Origin: Welwitschia mirabilis
Taxonomy: Eukaryota; Gnetophyta; Gnetopsida; Welwitschiales
Assembly (NCBI GenBank): GCA_051453625.1
Contig: JBOZIK010000001.1
Location: forward strand, 176,960,656 to 177,016,536
Direction of reading: 5' to 3'
Length of the DNA stretch: 55,881 nt
The notes under the pieces are model-generated. The model did no database searches and had not been told where the DNA came from. It worked only from the letters and a program-made list of their open reading frames with translations. This document shows, piece by piece, positions 55,500 to 55,881 of this stretch. The position numbers and the translations under genes were made by a program. Numbering within the stretch: the first letter of the stretch is position 1; each line of letters opens with the position of its first letter.

Positions 55500-55881
55500 T
55501 TGGTTCTGCTTTTGTTCTGTTTTTGTTTCGCTCATTTTTGTGTTTCCTCGCTTTTGTTTCTTGATGCTCCTCTGAACCCTCGGTGAGGGTTTTGGATTCC
55601 GCTTTTCCAAGGATTTCTAAAGTTTCTTTTTTGTGTGATGCCAGATCTGAGGTTTCAAATACTTCTGTTGTGTCCTTTGCGTGGTTTGATGGAACACGCC
55701 TTCAGAATTTTCTTCACATGATATTTTTCTTCAAGGTAGTTTCCCTGAACTTTTGATTCTTTTAAACTGTGCAGAACGACATCTTTTTATTTTTATCTTT
55801 ACATAAAGGGATTCGACACGACTTTTAATTCCCATGTAGAATGCTTAACCGTTTTTTTATATCTTCCAGCGTAGGCTGCCA
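55500..55881 (+). other. Probable 5' leader of a host gene, with an intron, running off the window
   Basis: Composition changes to a less AT-rich, T/C-rich sequence (TTTGTTCTG/TTTCGCTC repeats at 55503-55560) typical of plant 5' UTRs. A likely intron runs from 55736 (CAAG|GTAGTT) to 55869 (T-rich tract then TTCCAG|CG), 134 bases, as is common in plant 5' UTRs. No coding start is visible; the ATG would lie beyond 55881. Confidence 0.4.
55736..55869 (+). other. Candidate 5'-UTR intron
   Basis: GT donor after CAAG, T-rich 3' part (CCGTTTTTTTATATCTTCCAG) and AG acceptor. Length 134 is near the small size class of plant introns. No transcript data are available. Confidence 0.4.

Overview
The window looks like nuclear DNA from a flowering plant. 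It is strongly AT-rich and interrupted by six runs of N. It is packed with decayed plant transposable elements: L1-type LINEs with ORF1/DUF4283 and ORF2, Ty1/copia elements primed by initiator-tRNA-Met, and a CACTA-like element. Three intron-bearing gene fragments in it resemble plant families (GH3 exo-beta-glucanase, isovaleryl-CoA dehydrogenase, PAS/Raf-like MAPKKK). No species can be named from the sequence. I see no intact protein-coding gene, no tRNA or rRNA gene and no CRISPR array. All coding identifications come from reading translations by eye.

Layout. 1-4.7 kb: a miniature LTR element, an unrecognised decayed reading frame and dispersed repeats. 5.4-9.7 kb: LINE-1 (+ strand), whose 3' end abuts the RNase H region of copia-1 (- strand, about 9.7-14.2 kb). 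14.2-19.1 kb: gap-bounding repeats, an (AC)n tract and a GC-rich island. 19.1-22.1 kb: copia-2 (+), which lacks integrase. 24.0-26.9 kb: first half of LINE-2 (ORF1, endonuclease, N-terminal half of RT). 26.917-36.728 kb: a 9.8-kb CACTA-like element. 36.73-38.2 kb: the second half of LINE-2. 38.3-39.6 kb: a LINE-like remnant with a J-domain fragment. 39.6-44.4 kb: featureless AT-rich DNA. 44.4-50.4 kb: copia-3 (-) with both LTRs. 51.1-53.2 kb: LINE-4 (+), very decayed. 53.2-55.2 kb: AT-rich DNA with a minisatellite. 55.4-55.9 kb: what looks like the promoter and 5' leader (with an intron) of a real gene starting beyond the window.

The most interesting object is the CACTA-like element. It splits LINE-2 inside its reverse transcriptase and has degenerate CAC(T/A)AT(A/G)AGA ends. 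Both ends carry the same subterminal motif, (A)AACACCTTAAAA. It contains pieces of at least three unrelated host genes, with introns still in place: GH3 glucosidase and isovaleryl-CoA dehydrogenase side by side on the - strand, and a Raf-like MAPKKK on the + strand. A fourth exon-like block is unrecognised. A later LTR element left one LTR (apparently solo, with a perfect CTCTT target duplication) inside the GH3 exon. The order of events can therefore be read: LINE-2, then gene capture and CACTA insertion, then the LTR insertion.

Nearly all coding remnants share one decay pattern: most in-frame stops sit at Gln, Arg or Trp codons, one C-to-T or G-to-A change away. This fits long-term cytosine methylation and deamination of silenced repeats.
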